From: an uncultured Clostridia bacterium
GTDB lineage: Bacteria > Bacillota > Clostridia > Lachnospirales > Anaerotignaceae
Length of the DNA: 64,000 bases
Direction of reading: 5' to 3'
Assembly (NCBI GenBank): GCA_910586765.1
Contig: CAJUJJ010000004.1
Coordinates: 56,282-120,281, forward strand
Position 1 is the first letter of the stretch. Each line of letters opens with the position of its first letter. The notes beneath the pieces are model-generated. The model did not search any database and was not told the origin of the DNA. It was given only the letters and a program-made list of their open reading frames with translations. Below are positions 57,647-64,000 of the stretch, in pieces. The translations under genes were made by a program, and so were the position numbers.

Positions 57647-58588
57647 ATGGGAATACTTGTTATACTATGGAACATATTGAAAGTAATTATTTTTATTATT
57701 TTGTTTGTTGTAATGCTGATATTAGTAGTGATGGCATTAGTATTATTTTCTCCTATTTGTTATCAAGTAGAAGGAAATTATATACAATATGTCAATGGAA
57801 AATTTGATGTAAAATGGATATTAGGAGCAATACACGCTTATGGAATATATGACAAAGGAGATTTAAAATTTTCTTTGCGTTTATTTGGATATTGTATTTA
57901 TGGTGCTGATAAAAGGCAGAAAAAAAAGAAACAAAAAATAGAATATACACAAGAGGATACTGTGCTTTCTGCACGAAGTAAATCAGAACAACAAGAAGGA
58001 CAAATAAAACAACAGGAAAAACAAACGGAAAAAGAAACAACAATAAATGAAACAGTAGAAGCAGAAGTAAAAACAGAAAAATCAGATATAAAACAAAATC
58101 AAAAACAAGAAACAAAACAAAAACATAGCCGAAAAAATGTGTCTGATAGTAAAGCAAATATTAAACAAAAAAAACGAAATAAAAATAAAAAAATAAAACA
58201 AAATGAGAAAGAGAATAAAAATAAAAAAATAGATATAAATTATTTTATTCATATGGAAAATAAAAAAGAATTGTTTCAGGCAATCACAACATTTTTAAAA
58301 AGAATGTTAAAGGGAGTTTCACCAAAACATTGTAGTTTAAAAGCGACAATAGGAACAGGTGACCCAGCATTGACAGGCTATTTGTTGGGCATTGCTGGAA
58401 CAGCAAAAATGAAATTTGGTAAAGGATTGCAAATTACAGGAGATTTCACACAAAAAATAATAAAAGATGTTTTTGTAGATGTAAAAGGTAAAATATTTTT
58501 AAGTTATTTATTGTATGCAGTATTGAGATTATTATTTGTAAAACCAGTTTATAAAACAATTATGGTAGTATGGAAAGGACGTAGATGA
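57647..58588 (+). CDS. ytfI: DUF2953 sporulation protein (YtfI-like)
   Basis: A 313-residue protein. An N-terminal membrane helix (VIIFIILFVVMLILVVMALV, about 13-32) leads into a strand-rich domain (CYQVEGNYIQYVNGKFDVKW), a long Lys/Gln/Glu-rich linker (about 85-195, low complexity) and a C-terminal domain with LLKGVSPKHCSLKATIG-type MLKGVSPKHCSLKATIGTGD and LTGYLLGIAGTAKM, family DUF2953. In Bacillus ytfI is next to ytfJ and both belong to sporulation regulons. Same order here. AGGAG ribosome site. The linker is unusually long and basic. Confidence 0.85.
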   Translation: MGILVILWNILKVIIFIILFVVMLILVVMALVLFSPICYQVEGNYIQYVNGKFDVKWILGAIHAYGIYDKGDLKFSLRLFGYCIYGADKRQKKKKQKIEYTQEDTVLSARSKSEQQEGQIKQQEKQTEKETTINETVEAEVKTEKSDIKQNQKQETKQKHSRKNVSDSKANIKQKKRNKNKKIKQNEKENKNKKIDINYFIHMENKKELFQAITTFLKRMLKGVSPKHCSLKATIGTGDPALTGYLLGIAGTAKMKFGKGLQITGDFTQKIIKDVFVDVKGKIFLSYLLYAVLRLLFVKPVYKTIMVVWKGRR

Positions 58589-58592
58589 AAAA

Positions 58593-58997
58593 ATGGGTAA
58601 AGGATTTGATACTTCTTTAAATGTGTTATTTGATAAAGTGGAAGACATTGTTTCTACGAAAACGATTGTAGGAGATGCCATTACAATGGGAGATTTAACA
58701 TTGCTGCCTTTGATAGAGGTATCTGTTGGTGTAGGAATAGGAGCAAAAGAAGGAGCAAAAGAAGACTCCGCAGGGGGTATGGGGGCAAAAATTACACCAA
58801 GTGCAGTATTGGTAATACAAAATGGAAATGTGCAAATGATTAATATTAAAAATCAAGATGCTGTAAATAAATTAATTGATATGGCACCAGGTATAGCATC
58901 TAAATTGAATTTTGGTGCAATATTTGGAAAAAGGAATGAAAATAAACAACCAAAAGAAGAAGTAAAATTTGAGGAGGAAATCGTAACAGAAGAATAG
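58593..58997 (+). CDS. ytfJ: Spore protein YtfJ (GerW family)
   Basis: A 134-residue GerW/YtfJ protein: MGKGFDTSLNVLFDKVEDIV, TIVGDAITMGDLTLLPLIEV with the conserved SVGVGIGAKEG, the glycine-rich AGGMGAKITPSAVLVIQNGN and an acidic tail. It is made in the forespore and needed for normal spore germination with lysozyme and superdormancy functions in Bacillus. Starts five bases after ytfI, so translationally coupled. Supports the view that the strain forms endospores, with Spo0A. Confidence 0.93.
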   Translation: MGKGFDTSLNVLFDKVEDIVSTKTIVGDAITMGDLTLLPLIEVSVGVGIGAKEGAKEDSAGGMGAKITPSAVLVIQNGNVQMINIKNQDAVNKLIDMAPGIASKLNFGAIFGKRNENKQPKEEVKFEEEIVTEE

Positions 58998-59007
58998 GAA
59001 GTGTTAT

Positions 59008-60201
59008 ATGAAAACATTGATAAAGTATTATGATAAAGATGTTTTGAAAAATATTTCTGCTCCTTTGGCTTTAAAACCAGAAAAGATAATATTTTTTTAT
59101 GATAATGGTATACAAGATATGACATGGTTTCATAGCTTGAAAAAATGTTTTAAACATACTATGCCTAATATTATTATGGAACATATTTCTTTAGATATAT
59201 TAGATATGGTAGAAATTTATAGTAAAACAAAAAAGGCGTTAGAAGAAAATGAATATTGTGCTATGGAGTTTACAGGGGGCAGTGAGCTTATGCTCATTGC
59301 TGGCTTTAAAGCAGGTGCAGGAAAAGGAGTTCCTCTTTATTATACAGATTTAGTAAAAGGAATTATATTAGATTTAGCAGAAAATAAACCTGTAGCAAAT
59401 GTACCAAAAATAAAATTGGAGCATTTTATGGACGCAAGAGGGGCTTGTCTTATGGGATACTCTCATAAAGAGCCTTTGGAAAAACGATATAATGATATAT
59501 TAAATATGTGTGATGTATTATTTAATGATATTAATCATTGGAAAACAACAAGTAATTTTATACAAATTGTGGCAGCAAGATTTTCCAATCATGAAATGTA
59601 TATGAAAAGTAAAATAGAGGCAACACAAAAAAATGGTAAAAAGGTGACACCTGATAAAAAAATATTGTATGCATTTCAGAAATTTGGTTTTATAAAAGAT
59701 TTAAAAATGACAAAAGAAAATGTTAGTTTTTATTTTAATTCTGTAATGGACAAACAGTATGTTATTAATTATGGTATTTGGCTGGAGCTTTTTGTGTATA
59801 TTCATGCGAAACAGTCTTGTGCATTTGATGATGTGTGGTTAGGAGCATTAATAGACTGGAATGCGTATGATGCTTCTAGGATGGCAGGAAATGAAATTGA
59901 TGTAGTGCTTTCAGACCAGTCTATGCCAGTATTTATATCGTGTAAATTGAGAAGTGCAGATGCAGCAGCAGTAAATGAATTAATGATTGAAAAAAAGAGA
60001 ATAGGAGGTTGGTTTTCAAAAGGAATATTGGTTGCTTTTGGAAGGGATAAACAAGAAAAAACAGCTACATATTTGAGAGCAAAAGAATTTGGTATTGAAA
60101 TATTAGATGCCAAAGACATATTAAGTGCAAATTTTAGTCAAAGGCTTGTAAAAATAGTGAAAGAACATGACTTAAATAGTTTGAAGTGGAAAAAGGTGTA
60201 A
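59008..60201 (+). CDS. DUF1887 CARF-nuclease (Card1/Can2-like)
   Basis: A 397-residue two-domain protein. The N-terminal CARF-like Rossmann domain (about 1-150) has EFTGGSELMLIAGFKAGAG (T89-G91, the nucleotide-ligand loop) and LYYTDLVKG. The C-terminal domain (about 240-370) is a PD-(D/E)xK restriction-like nuclease: WLE at 258-260, GNEIDVVLSDQSMPVFISCK with E296, D298 and K313 (the middle acid position is S311-C312, a variant also seen in family members as I recall). Card1 and Can2 bind cyclic tetra-adenylate made by type III CRISPR and cut DNA or RNA. No CRISPR gene is in the window. The ribosome site is weak (AGGAAG). A membrane gene follows five bases later. Confidence 0.85.
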   Translation: MKTLIKYYDKDVLKNISAPLALKPEKIIFFYDNGIQDMTWFHSLKKCFKHTMPNIIMEHISLDILDMVEIYSKTKKALEENEYCAMEFTGGSELMLIAGFKAGAGKGVPLYYTDLVKGIILDLAENKPVANVPKIKLEHFMDARGACLMGYSHKEPLEKRYNDILNMCDVLFNDINHWKTTSNFIQIVAARFSNHEMYMKSKIEATQKNGKKVTPDKKILYAFQKFGFIKDLKMTKENVSFYFNSVMDKQYVINYGIWLELFVYIHAKQSCAFDDVWLGALIDWNAYDASRMAGNEIDVVLSDQSMPVFISCKLRSADAAAVNELMIEKKRIGGWFSKGILVAFGRDKQEKTATYLRAKEFGIEILDAKDILSANFSQRLVKIVKEHDLNSLKWKKV

Positions 60202-60206
60202 AAAGT

Positions 60207-60383
60207 ATGATAACAAAAAAAAGATTACTGACTGCTGTTTATACAGGATTATTAATAGGCGTGCTTTTGGAATTAAAAGATGGTGCAATACATATTACAA
60301 GAGTAATATTTTATTGTGCTGTATATTTATGTGCATTTTGTTTGATAGAATGTATACGATGGATAGGAGAAAAATATTTTTGA
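60207..60383 (+). CDS. 58-residue two-helix membrane protein
   Basis: Starts MITKKRLLTAVYTGLLIGVL at 60207, with AAAGGTG upstream; an earlier frame from 60186 overlaps the CARF-nuclease end. Two hydrophobic segments (about 7-21 and 31-50, YCAVYLCAFCLIECI) are separated by a short KDGAIHITR loop. It starts five bases after the CARF-nuclease stop and is followed by a terminator, so it is the last gene of this operon. Role unknown; it may be a membrane partner of the nuclease or an independent small protein. Confidence 0.65.
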   Translation: MITKKRLLTAVYTGLLIGVLLELKDGAIHITRVIFYCAVYLCAFCLIECIRWIGEKYF

Positions 60384-60871
60384 TTTTCTAAAGTTTTAAA
60401 TAGTATAATATAAAGAGCAAATACAAGACACAATACAAATTTGTCTTGTATTTTTTTATAAATATATAATTTTAAAGTGTATTTGTATTATGATAAAACA
60501 ATAATAAATTTTTGTACAAAAATAAATACAAATTATATCATAGAAAGTAATTTTAAAATAAAATCCGAGTATTATTTTGAGCAAATATACTAAAAATAAT
60601 ATAAAAAATAGTGCAATATTTTCTGTAGTAGATAAAAATGTACAAAAGAGGAAATGATATATTGTATAAAGTAAATAAATAAAAATAAAGAACACAAATA
60701 AAGTATGTGCTAGTAAAAAAAGGTGATATAAGGTATAATAAAAATAACAAAAACAGGCTCCTAAATTTATAATATGGTAAAGTTTTGTAATACCATAAAC
60801 AATAATAATGGAGGAAGTGTTTTGTAATTAATAATTTAGAAAGGGGTGAGGCTGCGTAAGCAGCAAGAAGT
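60384..60871. other. 488-base region before glgB
   Basis: Holds the operon terminator (60419-60457), a TATAAT at 60734-60739 without a good -35, an inverted repeat TATGGTA/TACCATA (60772-60796), a GGAGG at 60813 followed by TTG-TAA, and the glgB leader (60841-60871). The A+T-rich middle shows no open frame I can support. Confidence 0.5.
60419..60457 (+). terminator. Terminator of the DUF1461-ytfIJ-CARF operon
   Basis: Arms ATACAAGACA and TGTCTTGTAT around CAATACAAATT, then T7. Confidence 0.85.
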
Positions 60872-60874
60872 ATG
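60841..60874 (+). promoter_or_regulatory. Shine-Dalgarno and start codon of glgB separated by a hairpin
   Basis: AAGGGGTGAG (60841-60850) is the only ribosome site. The perfect stem-loop GCTGC-GTAA-GCAGC (60851-60864) then lies between it and the ATG (60872), leaving AAGAAGT. When folded, the effective spacing is seven bases; unfolded it is 21, too far. In-frame TAA at 60857 rules out a start further upstream. Confidence 0.75.
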
Positions 60875-63097
60875 ATTACAACAACTAACTTAAATGAATT
60901 ATTTCAAATCGTGAATGTGGAACACGGTGAACCCCACCACGTTTTAGGTATGCATGAGGTAGAGCATGAGGGAGAAAAATTTGTAGCAGTAAGAGCTTTT
61001 GTACCACAAGCAAAAGAAATTGTAGTAGTAGATGATGCTGACCAAGATAAAACATATCCTATGATGAAGATACATGAAGATGGTTTTTTTGAAGTCATCA
61101 TAGAAGATAGACAAGAATGGTTTAGATATCAGTTATCTCTTACAGATTACGAAGGAAATCAATGGACAACATATGATGCATATTCTTTTGCACCTACAAT
61201 ATCAGAGTATGACAGATATCTTTTTGGTGCAGGTAACCATTATAAAATATTTGAAAAATTAGGAGCACATATTACAACAGTAGATGGTGTGGAAGGAGTT
61301 GCGTTTGGCGTTTGGGCACCAAATGCGAAAGCAGTTAGCGTTATTGGTAATTTTAATAGCTGGGATAGTAGAAGAAATCAAATGAGGGTATTGGGAGAGT
61401 CTGGAATTTGGGAGTTATTTATACCTGGATTAAAAGAATATGACCAATATAAATATCAAATTAAAGATAAATATAATAATGTATGTGACAAAGCAGACCC
61501 ATATGCTTCTTTTGCACAATTAAGACCAGATACAGCTTCTGTAATATATGATAATAGCCGTTATGTTTGGGGAGACAAAGCATGGACAGATGATAGAAAC
61601 AGTGAACATATTTATCAAGGTCCAATCAATATTTATGAAGTACATTTTGGAAGCTGGATGAGAGTACCAGAAGAAGGAAACCGTTCTATGACATATTTAG
61701 AAGGTGCAGAGAAACTGGTTGCTTATGTTAAAAAAATGGGTTATACGCATATTGAGTTGTTGCCTGTTGAGGAACATCCTTTTGATGGTAGCTGGGGATA
61801 TCAAGTAACAGGATATTATGCACCAACAAGCCGCTTTGGTACACCAGATGAATTTAAGGCATTTATAGATGCCTGTCATAGAAATGGTATAGGTGTTATA
61901 TTAGACTGGGTACCAGCTCATTTTCCTAAAGATGCTTTCGGATTGGCACGTTTTGATGGTACAGCATTGTATGAACATCAAGACCCTAAACAAGGAGAGC
62001 ACCCAGATTGGGGTACATTAATATTTAACTATGGTAGAAATGAAGTAAGAAACTTTTTAATTGCAAATGCAATTTATTGGATTGAAGAATTCCATTTGGA
62101 CGGCTTGAGAGTAGACGCAGTAGCATCTATGTTGTATTTGGATTATGGTAAAAATGATGGACAATGGGTACCAAATGAACACGGCGGAAGAGAAAACTTG
62201 GAAGCAGAGGAATTTTTAAGACATATGAATTCCGTTATTTTGGGTAGACACCCTGGTGTAATGATGATTGCAGAAGAATCTACTGCTTGGGCTGGTGTAA
62301 CAAGAAGTGCAAATTATGGTGGTCTTGGATTTAGTTTGAAATGGAATATGGGCTGGATGAATGATTATTTGTCTTATGTAAAAAAAGACCCTATTTATAG
62401 AAAATACCATCATGATAATTTAACATTTAGTATGGTATATGCTTATACAGAAAACTTTATATTGGTATTATCACATGATGAAGTAGTACATGGTAAATGT
62501 TCTATGATGGAAAAAATGCCAGGTGATTTGTGGCAAAAATTTGCAAATCTTCGTGTAACATATGGATTTATGTATGGACACCCAGGTAAAAAGCTGTTGT
62601 TTATGGGTAGTGAATTTGGTCAGTTTGCGGAATGGAGTGAAGCAAGAAGCCTTGATTGGCACTTGTTAGAATATGAAACACACCAAAAGCTGCATCAGTA
62701 TATGAATGATTTGAACCATTTGTATTTGCAAGAGCCGGCATTATGGGAAAAAGATTTTGACCCAACTGGTTTTGAATGGATAGAATGTAATGATAGAGAT
62801 AGAAGTATCATTGCATTTATTAGAAGAGGTCAAGACCATACAAAAGAATTGATAATTGTATGTAACTTTACACCAGAAACACATTTTGGATTTAGATTAG
62901 GTGTTCCAGTAGCTGGTACTTATGAAGAAATATTTAATAGTGATGATGAAAAATATGGCGGTAGTGGTGTTATCAATAGAAAGCCTCTTGTAAGTGATAG
63001 AATAGATTGGAATGGCAGACAAAGCAGTATTGAATTAAAAGTACCACCTCTTGGAATTACAATATTAAGAAGAACAGAACAAAATGACGCACACTAA
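60872..63097 (+). CDS. glgB: 1,4-alpha-glucan branching enzyme
   Basis: A 741-residue GH13 enzyme that makes alpha-1,6 branches in glycogen. An N-terminal CBM48-like part contains FGVWAPNAKAVSVIGNFNSW; the barrel has the four conserved regions: VILDWVPAHFP, GLRVDAVASMLYLDY (catalytic Asp), MMIAEESTAW (catalytic Glu) and LVLSHDEVVHGK (transition-state Asp-Glu). A C-terminal beta domain ends the protein. Full length for bacterial GlgB. No other glg gene is in the window, so it is outside the usual glg operon. Its unusual ribosome-site hairpin is described separately. Confidence 0.97.
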   Translation: MITTTNLNELFQIVNVEHGEPHHVLGMHEVEHEGEKFVAVRAFVPQAKEIVVVDDADQDKTYPMMKIHEDGFFEVIIEDRQEWFRYQLSLTDYEGNQWTTYDAYSFAPTISEYDRYLFGAGNHYKIFEKLGAHITTVDGVEGVAFGVWAPNAKAVSVIGNFNSWDSRRNQMRVLGESGIWELFIPGLKEYDQYKYQIKDKYNNVCDKADPYASFAQLRPDTASVIYDNSRYVWGDKAWTDDRNSEHIYQGPINIYEVHFGSWMRVPEEGNRSMTYLEGAEKLVAYVKKMGYTHIELLPVEEHPFDGSWGYQVTGYYAPTSRFGTPDEFKAFIDACHRNGIGVILDWVPAHFPKDAFGLARFDGTALYEHQDPKQGEHPDWGTLIFNYGRNEVRNFLIANAIYWIEEFHLDGLRVDAVASMLYLDYGKNDGQWVPNEHGGRENLEAEEFLRHMNSVILGRHPGVMMIAEESTAWAGVTRSANYGGLGFSLKWNMGWMNDYLSYVKKDPIYRKYHHDNLTFSMVYAYTENFILVLSHDEVVHGKCSMMEKMPGDLWQKFANLRVTYGFMYGHPGKKLLFMGSEFGQFAEWSEARSLDWHLLEYETHQKLHQYMNDLNHLYLQEPALWEKDFDPTGFEWIECNDRDRSIIAFIRRGQDHTKELIIVCNFTPETHFGFRLGVPVAGTYEEIFNSDDEKYGGSGVINRKPLVSDRIDWNGRQSSIELKVPPLGITILRRTEQNDAH

Positions 63098-63264
63098 GTT
63101 TTAAAAAAAATTTGTAAAGTTTTTATATGCAAAAAGACGGTTTTTTATTGACGTGAAATGTTTTTTTGTGTATAATTCAATAATGTGCTATATGAAAAAA
63201 AGACATATTTTTTTAAATAGCGTGTAACAAAAAGGAATCTCACACCTGGGAGGGAGGGAAATTC

Positions 63265-63441
63265 ATGTCAGAGGTAAAGGTAAAAGAAAATGAATCCTTA
63301 GATAGTGCTCTTCGCCGTTTTAAAAGAAGTTGTGCAAAAGACGGTATTATGGGAGAAGTACGTAAAAGAGAACATTATGACAAGCCAAGCGTTAAACGTA
63401 AAAAGAAATCTGAAGCAGCTAGAAAACGTAAATTTAAATAA
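63265..63441 (+). CDS. rpsU: 30S ribosomal protein S21
   Basis: A 58-residue basic protein, MSEVKVKENESLDSALRRFK, then RSCAKDGIMGEVRKREHYDK and a lysine/arginine tail, the complete S21. It binds the 30S platform and helps base-pairing with the Shine-Dalgarno. GGGAGGGAGGG precedes the ATG by four bases, an unusually strong site. Followed 26 bases later by yqeY, the conserved rpsU-yqeY pair. Confidence 0.97.
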   Translation: MSEVKVKENESLDSALRRFKRSCAKDGIMGEVRKREHYDKPSVKRKKKSEAARKRKFK

Positions 63442-63467
63442 TGTTTGATTGGCAAAGGAATGATTGT

Positions 63468-63914
63468 ATGGCATTAAAAGAGCAGCTTTTTGAAGACTTG
63501 AAAAGTGCTATGAAAGAAAAAGATACAATACGAAAAGATACAGTACAGTTAATTCGTTCAGGTATTCTACAGATTGAAAAAGATAATAAGGTGGAATTAG
63601 ACGATAAAGGTGTAATTGAGGTCATTGCGAAACAGCTAAAAAGCCGTAGAGACTCATTGCCTGACTTTATTAAAAGTGGTCGTCAAGATTTAGTGGATAA
63701 ACTGAACAAAGAAATTGAGATATTGTTGAATTACCTTCCAGAGCAGTTAAGTGAGAGTGCAATTCAAAAGGTAGTAGAAGAAACAATAGCTGAACTTGGT
63801 GCAACATCTTTTAAAGATTTGGGAAAAGTAATGAAAGCAATTACACCAAAAATAAAAGGCGTTGCAGATGGTAAAGTTGTAAGTAATATTGTAAAAAATA
63901 TTTTAATGAAATAA
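63468..63914 (+). CDS. yqeY: GatB/YqeY domain protein
   Basis: A 148-residue protein, the YqeY family, related to the C-terminal tRNA-binding region of GatB: ALKEQLFEDLKSAMKEKDTI, the RKDTVQLIRSGILQIEK helix, YLPEQLSESAI and the closing GKVMKAITPKIKGVADGK. It is thought to bind tRNA or act near it. The start is the ATG at 63468 (AAAGGAA site); the frame from 63441 adds nine residues and overlaps the S21 stop. Terminator at 63923-63951. Confidence 0.95.
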   Translation: MALKEQLFEDLKSAMKEKDTIRKDTVQLIRSGILQIEKDNKVELDDKGVIEVIAKQLKSRRDSLPDFIKSGRQDLVDKLNKEIEILLNYLPEQLSESAIQKVVEETIAELGATSFKDLGKVMKAITPKIKGVADGKVVSNIVKNILMK

Positions 63915-63922
63915 GAGTGAAA

Positions 63923-63951
63923 AGCCAGTGTTGTAATGACACTGGTTTTTT
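63923..63951 (+). terminator. Terminator after yqeY
   Basis: Arms CCAGTGT and ACACTGG around TGTAATG, then T6. Confidence 0.85.
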
Positions 63952-63961
63952 GTGTGGAGAA

Positions 63962-63984
63962 AACCACGCGATAGTCGCGTGGTT
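63962..63984. repeat. Perfect G+C-rich hairpin at the right edge
   Basis: AACCACGCGA-TAG-TCGCGTGGTT, 10-pair perfect arms, then CCAGAAAGCCTACTGG, itself a smaller inverted repeat (CCAG/CTGG). Its composition stands out strongly; resembles the subterminal hairpins of IS200/IS605-type elements, but nothing beyond the edge is visible. Confidence 0.5.
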
Positions 63985-64000
63985 CCAGAAAGCCTACTGG

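Noticed and set aside
57792..58157. Long hydrophobic minus-strand frames (here and across the window, for example 18276-18776 and 60456-60750)
   Set aside because: They are antisense of Lys-rich, A-rich plus-strand coding sequence or A+T-rich spacers, with Phe/Leu/Tyr-rich composition and no ribosome site.
59008..60201. Type III CRISPR locus around the CARF-nuclease
   Set aside because: No Cas10, Csm/Cmr or repeat-spacer array in the window; the flanks are sporulation and glycogen genes.
1..64000. tRNA or rRNA genes
   Set aside because: No cloverleaf with a TTCGA-type T loop or rRNA core motif was seen in any gap; small or unusual ones could be missed by eye.

Overview
The window is a gene-dense, very A+T-rich chromosomal segment (roughly 30% G+C by eye) of an endospore-forming, low-G+C Firmicute of the class Clostridia. 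The evidence is a canonical Spo0A, a YtfI/YtfJ(GerW) sporulation pair, a WalRK-type cell-wall locus, CIRCE heat-shock control, AGGAGG ribosome sites and frequent TTG starts. The gene set (split TSUP permeases, TrpX-type ABC transporter, WYL and FCD-GntR regulators, a Nif11-like small protein) suggests a Lachnospirales-like gut anaerobe; that placement is inference. I see no rRNA, tRNA, CRISPR array or complete prophage.

Layout. 1-0.7 kb: end of a copper P-type ATPase whose frame runs into a C-terminal HMA domain, then csoR. 0.8-3.7 kb: glycosyltransferase, beta-hydroxyacid dehydrogenase, Nif11-like small protein. 3.7-10.9 kb (minus): lipoprotein, GntR regulator, an FkbM methyltransferase interrupted by an 11-G tract, a CoA-transferase, brnQ, spo0A, a CYTH protein. 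11-15.3 kb: DJ-1 protein, small HTH protein, amidase, ybaB and dnaX. 15.4-26.2 kb: the wall-regulation locus walR-walK-(secreted Ig-like protein)-walH-walI, then murA-walJ-rlmH-DUF4180-unknown-recR. 26.5-33.6 kb: XRE regulator, cfa, CIRCE-controlled hsp20, HD phosphohydrolase, secA, frameshifted prfB. 33.6-39.5 kb: RluA synthase, nucleotidyltransferase, prmA-rsmE-nifS-thiI. 39.5-48.8 kb: WYL regulator with a GyrI-like target, SLH surface protein, radical SAM protein, unknown membrane proteins, ychF, phosphoesterase, hpf. 48.8-56.3 kb: AraC regulator with a divergent small gene, macrodomain protein, TrpXYZ-type ABC operon, small unknown genes, split TSUP permease. 56.3-60.4 kb: hairpin-rich repeat island, then an operon of DUF1461, ytfI, ytfJ, an orphan CARF-nuclease (DUF1887/Card1-like) and a small membrane protein. 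60.9-64 kb: glgB with an odd leader, rpsU-yqeY, and a strong palindrome at the edge.

Most genes are housekeeping. The observations most worth following are: (i) the G11 tract that should switch the FkbM methyltransferase on and off; (ii) the CARF-nuclease with no CRISPR locus, coupled to a tiny membrane protein; (iii) 11-bp-phased WalR half-sites in front of an unknown secreted protein inside the wal operon; (iv) a hairpin placed exactly between Shine-Dalgarno and AUG of glgB; (v) in-frame internal starts that could release a free copper chaperone and a free 56-residue domain; and (vi) microproteins of 17 and 30 residues.
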